Below are positions 1 through 8,436 of a stretch of DNA of 64,000 nucleotides, in pieces. The notes beneath the pieces are model-generated. The model saw nothing but the letters and a program-made list of their open reading frames with translations. It was not told the DNA's origin and did not search any database. Numbering within the stretch: the first letter of the stretch is position 1; every line of letters begins with the position of its first letter. A program made the position numbers and the translations under genes. Location: NCBI RefSeq assembly GCF_011752565.1, contig NZ_VWXK01000002.1, positions 310,001-374,000 of the forward strand. The letters run 5' to 3'. The DNA comes from Pantoea sp. Ap-967. GTDB lineage: Bacteria; Pseudomonadota; Gammaproteobacteria; Pseudomonadales; Pseudomonadaceae.

Positions 1-206
1 TCACCCATGGCGAGAAGGACTCGCAGATCCCCCTCAAATGGGCGCATCGCACCTACGAACAACTGGTCAACAGCCCAAAACGCGAGCTGAAGATCTTCAC
101 CGACCGCGAAGGTGGCGTGCAGCACTCAAGCTTCGACAACAGCATCAATGCCGGACACTACATTGCTGACTGGGTTGCCGAAACGCTTGGCGGATACACC
201 GCCTGA
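1..206 (+). CDS. alpha/beta hydrolase, C-terminal end (5' cut by window edge)
   Basis: The reading frame is open from base 3 to the TGA at 204-206 and gives the last 67 residues of a protein. The segment contains HGEKDSQIP, the usual setting of the acid residue of the catalytic triad, and then EGGVQHSSFDN, which holds a plausible catalytic histidine. This resembles the end of FrsA or peptidase-like alpha/beta hydrolases whose last third reads HGE.D.QIP and EGG.QH. The nucleophile lies outside the window, so substrate and length cannot be stated. A short gap separates it from the decayed DUF393 gene. The family is fairly secure; the function is open. Confidence 0.7.
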   Translation, partial: THGEKDSQIPLKWAHRTYEQLVNSPKRELKIFTDREGGVQHSSFDNSINAGHYIADWVAETLGGYTA

Positions 207-386
207 CGCCCTTGCTGCCGGCCATAGCCCCGACGGCGCCGACTGAAGCACGGTGTGCGCCACCTCGGCCGCCGCCATAAATCGCCATTCCCGCTCACGC
301 ATCCTGCTGGAGGTATCGAGGGTATTTGGGGGGGTACATCACCGAGGTATCATCCAGCCTCACCCGGCCCGATTGGACTCCCCCCC

Positions 387-518
387 ATGCCCGCATCGCA
401 TACCCGCCCCGTCCCCGCGCCCCTGCTACAGCCCGGTGAAACCGTGGTGTTGTTCGATGGTGTGTGCCTGTTGCCGACGCCGGACCATGAACAGCGCTTT
501 TTGAAGGGGTCATCATGA
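387..518 (+). pseudogene. DUF393 (DCC thiol-disulfide oxidoreductase-like) gene with large internal in-frame deletion
   Basis: An ATG at 387 opens 43 codons that end in a TGA overlapping the DoxX-like start (ATGA). The first half ends VVLFDGVC, the hallmark N-terminal motif of DUF393/DCC proteins, which normally continue LCN and about 100 more residues. Here it joins directly to LLPTPDHEQRFLKG, which matches the usual extreme C-terminus of the same family. The two ends are therefore kept and the middle, including the second cysteine of the DxxCxxC motif, is gone. The product cannot be a working thioredoxin-like protein. The overlap with the next gene suggests this was the first gene of a small operon. 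Family assignment is by recalled motif, not by search. Confidence 0.6.
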
Positions 519-883
519 ACGCCTTGATACGTATCAACTGGATCGCTCGCGGTGGTCTGGCGTTCATGTTTGCGTACCATGGGCTCGTACCGAAGTTGCT
601 GTGGCTGAGCACGGGCGAGCAGATGATGATCCAGGCCCATGGCATCGATCAGGTGCAACTGTTCGCCACCCTGGCGGGATTTGGGGAGATGGCCCTGGCG
701 CTGTGGATACTGCTTGCACCGCGCAATCCCTGGCCGATCGCAGTGGCTGCGGCAGCGCTGCTGGGGCTACTGGTGGATGTGGCGGTGTTCAGCCCGGGGT
801 TGCTCAAGGAAGCATTCAATCCGGTGTCGCTGAATATGGCGGGATTGGCCTTGTGTGCGGTGGCCTGGAGTGCCAGGCGCTAA
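515..883 (+). CDS. DoxX-like small integral membrane protein
   Basis: This 122-aa hydrophobic protein has about four membrane-spanning stretches, near residues 12-30, 47-66, 71-92 and 100-120. The pattern WIARGGLAFMFAYHGLVPKLLW at the N-terminus is typical of the DoxX-like family found in Pseudomonas beside DUF393, DUF2269 and saccharopine-dehydrogenase-like genes. No biochemical role is firmly known for this subgroup. The start codon overlaps the stop of the deleted DUF393 gene, so translation was probably coupled to it. Its 3' end overlaps by four bases the convergent DUF2269 gene. Size is normal for the family and nothing appears broken. Confidence 0.75.
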   Translation: MNALIRINWIARGGLAFMFAYHGLVPKLLWLSTGEQMMIQAHGIDQVQLFATLAGFGEMALALWILLAPRNPWPIAVAAAALLGLLVDVAVFSPGLLKEAFNPVSLNMAGLALCAVAWSARR

Positions 884-1386
884 ACCCTCCAGGCGTCTGC
901 CATTGCCCCAATCAACTGCCACGGGGGCATTTTCGTGACCATGATGAGCACGATCACAAACATCCCCAGAAAGCCGAGTACGCCCATCCAGAACCATTTT
1001 CGGTACACCTCGCGGTAACCCTCCTCCAGTGCTGTGTCGGCCTGTGCCGCCGTCGCCGCCATCTGCTGCAGGCGCTTTTGCAGCACCAGCACCGGTAGCC
1101 AGAGCGAGCCCACGCACAGGAAGATAACCAGCGAAGTCAGCACCCAGTGCGTGGTCACGCCGAGCCCGGAGAGATTGACCAGCAACAGGCCGGTGATGAT
1201 CTGGATGACGCCCGCCGGCGTGGTGATCCAGGTATCGAACTGCACCACCATGCGCGCCACATGGGCAATCACGTGCGGGTTGGCCGAGCGGCTCGCGGCG
1301 ATCAGGTAGAGGTACGACCCCATGCCGAAGCCGAACAGGAAAACTGCCGCGATCACGTGCAGGTATTTCAGACCCAGGTAGAGCAT
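880..1386 (-). CDS. DUF2269 family integral membrane protein
   Basis: The 168-aa product starts MLYLGLKYLHVIAAVFLFG, the characteristic opening of DUF2269 membrane proteins, and shows four hydrophobic segments (about residues 5-25, 50-72, 82-103 and 133-155). The family is of unknown function. It begins three bases after the stop of the saccharopine-dehydrogenase-like gene (stop codon at 1390-1392), so the two are almost certainly co-transcribed and perhaps translationally coupled. Its end overlaps the end of the convergent DoxX-like gene. Grouping of DoxX, DUF2269, DUF393 and this oxidoreductase is a recurring Pseudomonas neighbourhood as I recall it. Confidence 0.8.
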   Translation of the reverse strand: MLYLGLKYLHVIAAVFLFGFGMGSYLYLIAASRSANPHVIAHVARMVVQFDTWITTPAGVIQIITGLLLVNLSGLGVTTHWVLTSLVIFLCVGSLWLPVLVLQKRLQQMAATAAQADTALEEGYREVYRKWFWMGVLGFLGMFVIVLIMVTKMPPWQLIGAMADAWRV

Positions 1387-1389
1387 GGG

Positions 1390-2517
1390 TCAGCCCTGCC
1401 CGTCAGAGAAATACACAGCCAGGTTCAGGTTGACCGGGTCGTTGATGGCTGCCATGTATTCATCGACGCTGATTTCGCCGACACACGGGCGGGCACCAGA
1501 ATCAGGCACGTAGCCCTGGGCCATTTTTGTCGCCAAGGCGACGGCTGCACAGCTGGGAATTTCCGGGCCCTTGTCGTTCAAGGCGGTCAGTTGCACGGCC
1601 AGGGACAATGGCTGCCCATCTATGCCAAGGCCATGCACGTCGATGTACATCGCACTTTTGCCATCACCAAAGCGTTCAAACCAGGTGCCCAGGCGATGCA
1701 GGCGAGCGGCCCACACGGCGTGATTGCGCACGAGCCCAACGCGCAGCGCCTGAGCCAGCAGGCCATTGGCAACGCCGCCAAGCTTGAGCCCGGCACCCGC
1801 CTTGAAACGCAGGGTATGGGCGCCATAACGGCCGGCAAAGATGTCCATGTCGGGCACGTCAACGTTGGCCAGCACCCGCGTGCCAAGCTGGGGCAGCTTG
1901 CGCAGCGTGAGGTCCTGCCAGCCCAGCACCGGGTGTACCCTGCCATTTCTGAGTTGCTGGATCGGTTTGCCTGCGTAGGCGAGCACCCCCTCGACGGTCG
2001 ACAGCCCCGGCATTTTCGCCGAGGAGGAAATGCCATGCTCGATCGTGTCAATGCGCATGAAACGATGGCGGTACTGGTCTATAAGGGCAGACGACAGCGT
2101 CGGCACCGAGCTGCAGCCACTCAGAATAGCCACGCCCGCCTGCCTGGCGCTGGCATCCAGCACGCCCACGCCGTTGACGAAGGTTCGGCAGTCAGCCAGG
2201 TCACAATAATTCACCGCCGCCTCGATACAGGCTTGGGCGACGGCATAGGATTGCCCCTGAAACGGGCCGCCGGTATGGATCACCAATTCGATGTTCATCG
2301 CCTGCAACACACTCGCGAAGCCGGCGCCCATGGCATCGCCACACCAACCTTCGCACGCAATGCCCGACGAGGTGTTCAACTCGTCCACCTTGCCTTGCAC
2401 CTTATCCGGGTCGCGGCCGGAGACCACCAGCGCAATGTTCGGCGCACCCGCCAAGTGCCGGCAAACGATACTGCCGAAGTTGCCGTAGCCACCGATCACC
2501 ATCACCTTGAGTGCCAT
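1390..2517 (-). CDS. saccharopine dehydrogenase-like NAD(P)-binding oxidoreductase
   Basis: The 375-aa protein opens with VMVIGGYGNFGSIVCRHLAG, a Rossmann glycine-rich loop at about residues 8-14, followed by a GRDP element typical of saccharopine dehydrogenase-like NADP-binding proteins. A middle block HTGGPFQGQSYAVAQACIEA matches the family's substrate-side region. The true substrate is not known for these bacterial members, and lysine metabolism should not be assumed. It is the first gene of a two-gene minus-strand unit with the DUF2269 membrane protein. The 128-bp gap upstream to the amine oxidase shows no clear promoter to me. Confidence 0.75.
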   Translation of the reverse strand: MALKVMVIGGYGNFGSIVCRHLAGAPNIALVVSGRDPDKVQGKVDELNTSSGIACEGWCGDAMGAGFASVLQAMNIELVIHTGGPFQGQSYAVAQACIEAAVNYCDLADCRTFVNGVGVLDASARQAGVAILSGCSSVPTLSSALIDQYRHRFMRIDTIEHGISSSAKMPGLSTVEGVLAYAGKPIQQLRNGRVHPVLGWQDLTLRKLPQLGTRVLANVDVPDMDIFAGRYGAHTLRFKAGAGLKLGGVANGLLAQALRVGLVRNHAVWAARLHRLGTWFERFGDGKSAMYIDVHGLGIDGQPLSLAVQLTALNDKGPEIPSCAAVALATKMAQGYVPDSGARPCVGEISVDEYMAAINDPVNLNLAVYFSDGQG

Positions 2518-2645
2518 TTCGTTCGTGTCCCTAAACCGTCGATCGTGCGCCGCGCCTGGAGCAGCCTGGCGACTGAGGCGGCTAAAGATACTCGATTTCG
2601 CTAGCGGCCTGATGAGTGATCAGCCGGGACTTCAGCTGGTTGGTA

Positions 2646-3764
2646 TCAGATGCCCAGCGAAGCAATCCCCCGGTCCACTGCATCGATGGCGCCCGCCAGG
2701 TAGCCTGGGAATTGAAGCGACCATTCGCTACCGACGCCGGTCAGCTGGCCCGCCCAAGGCCCCGATGTTGCAGCCCGTGGCGGAGCAGCAGCATGCTGGG
2801 CAGTACCCACCCCGTCAGCCTCGACCGCCGTGAACGGATCCGCAGCCCAGTCCTTGATGAGTTCTGCGGTTGGCAAAGCGGCCATCGGGCCAAACAGGCG
2901 CGCCAACTGGGCACGGCACAGGGCGAGCAGCTCCCGCTCGCCTAGCGCCCTGCGCGCAGTCGCCGGAACGCCTATGAACCCGAACAGTGCCGCCTGGCCG
3001 TTGGGAATGGATGCGTCGTGGATCTCCGCCATCGGGCCCACCGCGCTGCGCCCGGCACCAGACAAGCCTTGGTCACGCCAGAATGCAGTTTCGTAGGTCG
3101 CGAAATACTTGGCGTGGGGCGCCATCCAGGTGGCGGATTGCTGCCAGCTTCGCGACAGCCCGTCCGGCAATGGCGGGGAGAAATCAATCGTGGCCTGGGC
3201 CAGCCGAGGTGGCAGTGCCAGCAGCACATGGGTAGCCTGCCATGTCGTTTCGCCGCTTTGATCACCGTACGTGTCGACCTCGACACCCGCCTGCGTGCGG
3301 CGCAAACGGCGAACAATCTGCCCGGTCAGTATTCGCTCGCGATCAAGCCTGCGTTGCAGCGCCTCGATCAACGCGCCCATGCCACCGCTGATACGCATGG
3401 AGGCTGGCGCACTTCTATAACCGGGCATCCTCATGACCGGCCCCTGATTCGAGCGCTCGACAAGCATATCGCCCGTTTCATGCTGCTCGTAGTAATCGAG
3501 CCCAAGCGTTTCGACCAGCTGCCCCAGCTGCTCCTGATACTCCGGCCAGAACCAGGAGGGGCCGAAATCGAAAACGTCAGCCGTGGCAACGTTGCCAGGT
3601 TTCAGCGCTGTCATCTGCGCGGATGACAGCGTCAGAACCCGCCCACCGGGTGATGGCCGGGCTTCGAAAATCCGGTAATCGGCAATGCCGATCTGTTCAA
3701 GCCTGTAGGCTGCATAAAGGCCGCTCAACCCGGCCCCCACGATGGCTATTTTTGCAGTTCTCAT
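2646..3764 (-). CDS. FAD-dependent amine oxidase-like protein
   Basis: The 372-aa protein begins KIAIVGAGLSGLYAAYRLE, a dinucleotide-binding GxGxxG motif at residues 10-15, followed by an E in FEARPSPGGRV that should contact the FAD ribose. The C-terminus has FPGYLAGAIDAV, the usual second FAD contact of flavin monoamine oxidases. It is somewhat short for the family (usually 420-500 aa) and has no signal peptide. Its ATG overlaps the cupin stop (ATGA, 3761-3764). It is the last gene of an SDR-CMD-cupin-oxidase operon. The substrate amine is unknown. It could instead be a protoporphyrinogen-oxidase-like relative. Confidence 0.75.
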   Translation of the reverse strand: MRTAKIAIVGAGLSGLYAAYRLEQIGIADYRIFEARPSPGGRVLTLSSAQMTALKPGNVATADVFDFGPSWFWPEYQEQLGQLVETLGLDYYEQHETGDMLVERSNQGPVMRMPGYRSAPASMRISGGMGALIEALQRRLDRERILTGQIVRRLRRTQAGVEVDTYGDQSGETTWQATHVLLALPPRLAQATIDFSPPLPDGLSRSWQQSATWMAPHAKYFATYETAFWRDQGLSGAGRSAVGPMAEIHDASIPNGQAALFGFIGVPATARRALGERELLALCRAQLARLFGPMAALPTAELIKDWAADPFTAVEADGVGTAQHAAAPPRAATSGPWAGQLTGVGSEWSLQFPGYLAGAIDAVDRGIASLGI

Positions 3765-4435
3765 GGTTTGCTGTGCTCAAGCGTGCTGGGCAAGTGCCCG
3801 GTTTTGATGAACAGCGTCGCGCCCTCGGCACCACTGGTGATGACCGGGCGCAAGCCTGCGGGAAAACGCATCCAGCTGCCCTGGCTCAGTGATCGGTCGG
3901 GAGTGTCTATCTGGCCATCGATTACCAGCAACTCAACGGCGGCATCTGTGTTGCTGAACACGGGCTGCCCCGCCGGCAGGCGTTCGAGCCACACCTGTTC
4001 ATGGTGGTTTTCAAACAACGGGCAAACAGCTCGTCCATGTTCATACCGCCATGCGTCGGCATTTCGGGTATCGACCCTCACCGACTCTGACTCGTGCGCT
4101 TGCATCTGCCATAGCTTGACGAAAATGACTGCGCCCTCATGGCTGGAAGGCTGATGGCTGGAACCCGGCGGATTACGCAGGTAGAACCCGGCCGGATAGT
4201 GATTGCCGTCTTCGGAAAAGGTCCCCGAAAGCACGAAAATTTCCTCGCCACCGGGGTGAAGGTGACGCGGAAAACTGGAACGCGGTGCATAGCGCACAAT
4301 GCTCGTCGCCCTGGCTTTTTCGCCACCGAGCCGATCCAGCATCACCCGTTCCACCCCACTCTGCGGCGAAGCCACCCAGTGGTAGTTGTCGCCGGCAACG
4401 GTGGCTGGCTGAGAGAAGTCTGCATTGACGAGCAT
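3761..4435 (-). CDS. two-domain cupin protein (ChrR-like cupin)
   Basis: The first domain contains SFPRHLHPGGEEIFVLSGTF, the metal-binding cupin motif with two histidines and a glutamate, and the second half repeats a cupin-like beta pattern with a VELLVIDGQI strand. It resembles the cupin part of ChrR-type anti-sigma factors but lacks the zinc anti-sigma N-terminus, so it is likely an enzyme or binding protein. I chose the start at 4435 (MLVNADFS) rather than 4480 because TGGAG lies about nine bases upstream and the longer N-terminus looks non-coding; this gives 224 aa. The stop overlaps the amine oxidase start, so the two are co-translated. Confidence 0.75.
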   Translation of the reverse strand: MLVNADFSQPATVAGDNYHWVASPQSGVERVMLDRLGGEKARATSIVRYAPRSSFPRHLHPGGEEIFVLSGTFSEDGNHYPAGFYLRNPPGSSHQPSSHEGAVIFVKLWQMQAHESESVRVDTRNADAWRYEHGRAVCPLFENHHEQVWLERLPAGQPVFSNTDAAVELLVIDGQIDTPDRSLSQGSWMRFPAGLRPVITSGAEGATLFIKTGHLPSTLEHSKP

Positions 4436-4485
4436 GGGGCGATCTCCAGGGAAGATGAAATGGGGCCGTGGCGGCCCCATCGGTG

Positions 4486-4836
4486 TCAGGCTACGGGAAG
4501 CTGGGCGTGGGCCTCGAGGACGCGCGCCGAGTACACCAGCGCCGCGCCAGCATTCAAGGCGATGGCAACGCCGAGCGCTTCACTGATCTCTTCCTTCGAA
4601 GCGCCCAGTTCGACAGCCTTCTTGGTGTGTACGGTGATGCAACCATCGCAGCGGGTGGTGACCGCCACGGCCAGGGCAATCAGCTCGTGAATCTTCGGTT
4701 CCAGGTGGCCTGTCTTTGCCGCAGCACCATCAATGAGGCCCAGGCCCCGGGTAATGTCCGGGCTTTGCCTGGCCAGATCGCCCACACGCTCGAGCAGGTC
4801 GGTGCGATAACCATTCCAGTCTTTCATCATTTTCAA
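4486..4836 (-). CDS. carboxymuconolactone decarboxylase (CMD)/AhpD-family protein
   Basis: The 116-aa protein is the size of a single CMD domain. It contains the AhpD-type redox motif TRCDGCITVH, with Cys63, Cys66 and His70, inside the conserved helical hairpin. Such proteins act as small disulfide or peroxide-related reductants, or in side steps of catabolic pathways; true carboxymuconolactone decarboxylases usually lack this CxxC. It lies between the SDR and the cupin gene in the same direction, with gaps of about 40-50 bp. The context suggests an oxidative catabolic or detoxification role, but no substrate can be named. Confidence 0.8.
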   Translation of the reverse strand: MKMMKDWNGYRTDLLERVGDLARQSPDITRGLGLIDGAAAKTGHLEPKIHELIALAVAVTTRCDGCITVHTKKAVELGASKEEISEALGVAIALNAGAALVYSARVLEAHAQLPVA

Positions 4837-4877
4837 CTACCTCAAGTGTTTGGCCAATTGCATCGGTGTGGGTCTGG

Positions 4878-5651
4878 TCAGTTGCGCCCGGCCATCACGC
4901 CGCCGTCGACATCCCAGATCGCCCCTGTCACCCAGCTGGATTTACCCGACAGCAGGAAGGCGACGACATCGGCGACTTCTTCGGGCGTGCCAACACGGCC
5001 GATGGGGTGGAAGCTGTTGAAACCCTGCAGGGCACCATGAACTTCGGCCTTCGGAATGAACCCCTCATAGATCGGGGTTTGCACGACAGCTGGCGAAACG
5101 GCATTGACGCGAATGCCATGCGGCGCCAGCTCCATCGCCAGGTGCTGGGTCAGCGAGTGCAGAGCCGCCTTGGCCATGGAGTACGCCGAAGAAGGTGTTG
5201 CGGCGATAGCCTGCTTTGCCCACATGGAGCCGATGTTGACGATGGCGCCGGGACGCTTGCCGGCCACCATGTTTGCAGCCACTTTCTGGGTGATGAAGAA
5301 AAACGCCCTGTTGAGCTTCATGTACTGGTCGAAGTCCGCGCCCTGATGTTCGAGAAAGGGCTTGGGGAAAAATACGCCGGCGGCGTTCACCAGAAGGTCG
5401 ATATCCGCATGTTCCCTGCCGATGGTTTCGATCAGTTGATCCACGCCTTGCGCCTGGGAGAGGTCGGCGATCAGCACGGTCACTGAGCCGAGTTCTGACA
5501 GCGCCTGACGGGCCGCTTCTGCTTTTTCCGGGCGGTTACCTACAATGACGGCACTCCCGCCACCGGCCAGCACTTGACGTGCGGCCTCCAGGCCCATTCC
5601 GCTGGTGCCACCGACGACCAGCAATTTTTTACCGTTGAACGTGTTGCTCAT
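4878..5651 (-). CDS. SDR family oxidoreductase
   Basis: This is a classical short-chain dehydrogenase of 257 aa. The cofactor loop GGTSGMG lies at residues 14-20, the NAAG motif at 89-92, and the catalytic Ser142, Tyr157 and Lys161 are all present in the spacing usual for the family. The C-terminal [11 protein letters not shown] is also typical. A basic residue after the glycine loop (GNRPEK) suggests NADP(H) preference; this is inference. It is the first gene of the minus-strand SDR-CMD-cupin-amine oxidase operon and faces a LysR gene across a 180-bp intergenic region, so it is probably controlled by that regulator. Confidence 0.85.
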   Translation of the reverse strand: MSNTFNGKKLLVVGGTSGMGLEAARQVLAGGGSAVIVGNRPEKAEAARQALSELGSVTVLIADLSQAQGVDQLIETIGREHADIDLLVNAAGVFFPKPFLEHQGADFDQYMKLNRAFFFITQKVAANMVAGKRPGAIVNIGSMWAKQAIAATPSSAYSMAKAALHSLTQHLAMELAPHGIRVNAVSPAVVQTPIYEGFIPKAEVHGALQGFNSFHPIGRVGTPEEVADVVAFLLSGKSSWVTGAIWDVDGGVMAGRN

Positions 5652-5831
5652 AGCGCACCTCTTCGCACCTGACAGTTGCAGGTGATGATGGAAAGTTTTT
5701 CAATCTACCCAGGCGTGTTGTCCAGCTATTCAACGCTATGCTGTACCTGCCTTGACGCCGATTATTCGCGGCACGCGATGAAGCGACAAACGATATAAAA
5801 TGTTCACGCGAGAAAGAAAAAGTTTATCGAT
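5652..5831. promoter_or_regulatory. divergent promoter region, SDR operon / LysR gene
   Basis: The 180-bp region between the two divergent starts is AT-richer than its surroundings. A TATAAA string at 5794-5799 could be the -10 of the rightward LysR gene, and runs of A follow it up to the start. LysR proteins usually bind such shared regions. I cannot pick a specific T-N11-A site with confidence. No strong ribosome site is seen before the LysR ATG other than a purine-rich stretch. Confidence 0.35.
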
Positions 5832-6743
5832 ATGAAGACGCCCATCTACCTCAACGCGCTGCGAGCCTTCGAGGCCAGCGCCCGTCACCAGAGCTTTTCG
5901 GCGGCTGCCGCTGAACTCAATGTCACACCGGCAGCCGTGGGCCAACTGGTCAGGTCGCTTGAGGACTGGCTTGGCATTGCGTTGTTTCACAGGGCCAATA
6001 CCGGTCGCGTCAGACTGGTTGCGACCGAAGCGGCCGAGCGGGCGCTACCGGACATACGGGCAGGGTTCGATCGCCTGACCCTGGGTTTCGAGCGGCTCAA
6101 GGAAGGCACCACTGCCGGTGCGCTTACCGTGACAGTGAGCCCGGCGTTCGCCGCGAAGTGGTTGCTGCCACGCATCGAGAGCTTCCATGCCCAGTGGCCA
6201 GATATGGACGTACGCCTGGACACCAACTTGCGGGTAGTGGACTTCGTGGCGCAGCGGATCGATATCGGTGTGCGTTACGGCGCCGGTATATGGCAGGGCC
6301 TGGTGGCGCAGAAGCTGATGGATGAAGAGGTCTACCCTGTCTGCTCGCCGAGCTTTCTACGCGACGCCTCCCGCCTGCAAACGCCGGAAGACCTCGGCCG
6401 CGAGATGCTGATCCACGACCAGTCGATGGATGACCGCTCTGATTTCCCAACCTGGACGGCCTGGGTGCAAAAGGCGGAAATCGGCTGTGTCGCCACTGCC
6501 CGGGCGCTGAAAATCAACAACTCCGCCGCGGTCCTGCAAGCGGCCATCGATGGCCAGGGCGTTGCACTGGCGCGTAGCGTCATGGCCCACGATGATGTGG
6601 CGGCGGGCAGATTGGTCCGGTTGTTCCCGCACATCAGGTTCCATTCAGCGTTGGCGTACTACGTGGTATACCGCCCCGAGTGTGCAAGCCTGCCGAAAGT
6701 CACGGCATTTCGTGACTGGCTTCTGGAGGCGGGTAAGAAGTGA
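5832..6743 (+). CDS. LysR-family regulator, GcvA-like
   Basis: The 303-aa protein starts MKTPIYLNALRAFEASARHQSFSAAAAELNVTPAAVGQLVRSLE, the winged-helix N-terminus of the GcvA subgroup, where the second turn reads TPAAVGQ rather than the common TQSAVS. The rest is a periplasmic-binding-protein-like effector domain, with the DIGVRYGAG block found in GcvA relatives. It is divergent from the SDR-CMD-cupin-amine oxidase operon, which is its most likely target. The inducer is unknown. It is clearly related to the second LysR protein at 7445-8380, sharing the opening YLNALRAFEASARH and the effector-domain layout. Confidence 0.85.
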   Translation: MKTPIYLNALRAFEASARHQSFSAAAAELNVTPAAVGQLVRSLEDWLGIALFHRANTGRVRLVATEAAERALPDIRAGFDRLTLGFERLKEGTTAGALTVTVSPAFAAKWLLPRIESFHAQWPDMDVRLDTNLRVVDFVAQRIDIGVRYGAGIWQGLVAQKLMDEEVYPVCSPSFLRDASRLQTPEDLGREMLIHDQSMDDRSDFPTWTAWVQKAEIGCVATARALKINNSAAVLQAAIDGQGVALARSVMAHDDVAAGRLVRLFPHIRFHSALAYYVVYRPECASLPKVTAFRDWLLEAGKK

Positions 6744-6880
6744 CTGCCATGCACCGGTAAGAAGGCTTTGCTCAGCCGGGAAACCTTAACTTTGACGGGC
6801 ACGAAGAATAACTGGTTTGTTCCGCGCCCCCTCTATGAACGAGCATCTCAGGCCATGTCCTGTTCATTGGTGGAGTATTC

Positions 6881-7399
6881 ATGAGCGAAGTCAGAGTTAC
6901 CCCTTGGCACGATAACGACCCGGCGCCCGACGCCTTGCTTGCGGCAATGAAGGCGCGGCGACCTGGTGGTGAATTGATTGGAATCGACAGGGTATTGCTG
7001 CGCAGCTTTCCTCTGGCCACTGGCTGGAACGAGCTGCTCGGGCGTGTAAGGCGCGAGTTCGAGCTACCATTGGTCCTTAGGGAAATGATCATGCTGCGCG
7101 TTGCCGCGCTCAATGCTGCTGAATTCGAGTGGGGGGTGCACTACCCCGCCTATCTGCAAGCAGGCGGCACCGAAGATAAAGCTGCCTGCCTGCGTGACTA
7201 TGAGATAGCCGGAGTCTTCGATGAGCAAGAGTCGGCGTTACTGCGTCTGACCGATCAATCCACCCGCAACGTCGCGGTGAGCCTGCAGACAATGAACGAG
7301 GTGAAGGCGCTGTTCGGTGAGAAACTCACTGTCGAGGCTGTCGCAACTGTGGCGGCGTACAACATGGTGTCGCGCTTTCTCGTAGCGCTGCAAATCTGA
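6881..7399 (+). CDS. carboxymuconolactone decarboxylase-family protein (no CxxC)
   Basis: The 172-aa protein fits the larger CMD class: a central helix reads LREMIMLRVAALNAAEFEWGVHYPAYLQAGG, with the conserved E-x-W-x-x-H arrangement and no CxxC, unlike the AhpD-like protein at 4486-4836. Members of this class are often annotated near catabolic genes without a proven reaction. It stands alone on the plus strand between two GcvA-like LysR genes, 137 bp after the first. Either regulator, or the convergent context, may be relevant, but nothing in the sequence decides this. Confidence 0.75.
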   Translation: MSEVRVTPWHDNDPAPDALLAAMKARRPGGELIGIDRVLLRSFPLATGWNELLGRVRREFELPLVLREMIMLRVAALNAAEFEWGVHYPAYLQAGGTEDKAACLRDYEIAGVFDEQESALLRLTDQSTRNVAVSLQTMNEVKALFGEKLTVEAVATVAAYNMVSRFLVALQI

Positions 7400-7444
7400 T
7401 TGGTGTTCGGCCTGATCGGGCTAACTGCTGTTTTTTGCAAGGCA

Positions 7445-8380
7445 CTACAGGGTCGGCACGGTAACGGTACCCGCCTCCGCCAGCAGCCATTCGCGAAACA
7501 CACGTACATGGGTGAGTTCACGATGATCGGGCCGGTAAACGATGTAGTAAGCCTGCTTCAGCGCCCATTCGCTCGGCCCGTCCAGCAGCGGCCTTATCAG
7601 GCGCCCGGCGTTGAGGTCGTCCTGCACCATCACGCTTCGCGCCAGCGCCAGGCCTTGGCGCTCGACCGCAGCCTGCAACACCGCCGCGGAGTTGTTGATT
7701 CGCAAGCCATGTTCGGCACTCACGCTGCGGTAGCCTGCACGGTCGAGCCAGCTTCGCCACGTGGGGAATGCGGCGTCGTTGGGCATGGACAAGTCATGGA
7801 TCAGCGTGCATCTGCTCAATGCGTCGGGCGCCAGCTGGCCGTTGCGCAGCAAGGGGTAGTCAGGTGCACAGACCGGAAACAGTGATTCCCCCATGAGTTT
7901 TTCGGACGCAAGCCCCGACCATTGCCCGCCGCCATAACGAACACCGATATCAACCCGCTCGAGGGAGAAATCCAGCGAGCGCGAATCGGTGTCGAGCTGC
8001 ACATCCAGGTCAGGATGCGCCTTCTGAAAGCCTTCAAGCCGAGGGACCAGCCACTTCGACGCGAATGCAGGGCTTACCGTTACGGTCAGCCCGGTATGCG
8101 CACTGGCCTCCTTCAATCGCGCCACTCCAATGGCCAGCCGATCGAATGCCGCCCGAATGTCCGGCAAGGCCAACTGCGCATTCGCGGTCGCCTCAAGCTG
8201 GCCGGTCCCGCGACCGGCACGAATGAACAACGTCGTACCCAGCCAGGCTTCGAGGTTGCGCACTTGTTGACCCACCGCTGCTGCGGTGACGTTCAGCTCG
8301 ACGGCGGCGGCGGTGAAGCTTCCATGCCTGGCGGAAGCTTCAAACGCCCTGAGTGCATTGAGGTAGGCTGGAGTGGCCAT
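7445..8380 (-). CDS. LysR-family regulator, GcvA-like
   Basis: The 311-aa protein has the same family N-terminus as the LysR protein at 5832 (ATPAYLNALRAFEASARHGSFTAAAVELNVTAAAVGQQVRNLE) and the effector-domain block DIGVRYGGGQWSG. The start at 8380 is the first methionine and places the helix-turn-helix in the usual position. It is the last gene on the minus strand before the convergent CMD gene; the NhaC antiporter gene ends 56 bp upstream of its start. The close pair of paralogues suggests an old local duplication. The target is probably the local transporter genes or itself. Confidence 0.85.
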   Translation of the reverse strand: MATPAYLNALRAFEASARHGSFTAAAVELNVTAAAVGQQVRNLEAWLGTTLFIRAGRGTGQLEATANAQLALPDIRAAFDRLAIGVARLKEASAHTGLTVTVSPAFASKWLVPRLEGFQKAHPDLDVQLDTDSRSLDFSLERVDIGVRYGGGQWSGLASEKLMGESLFPVCAPDYPLLRNGQLAPDALSRCTLIHDLSMPNDAAFPTWRSWLDRAGYRSVSAEHGLRINNSAAVLQAAVERQGLALARSVMVQDDLNAGRLIRPLLDGPSEWALKQAYYIVYRPDHRELTHVRVFREWLLAEAGTVTVPTL

Positions 8381-8436
8381 GTGTGTAATCTATTCCCCTT
8401 GAAAATGGGCACAGCGGTCGACAACGTGTCGGGTGA

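Noticed and set aside
1147..2604. Long plus-strand frame of 485 codons
   Set aside because: It lies entirely over the saccharopine-dehydrogenase-like and DUF2269 genes and has His/Arg/Gly-rich shadow composition; the minus-strand proteins have clear family motifs.
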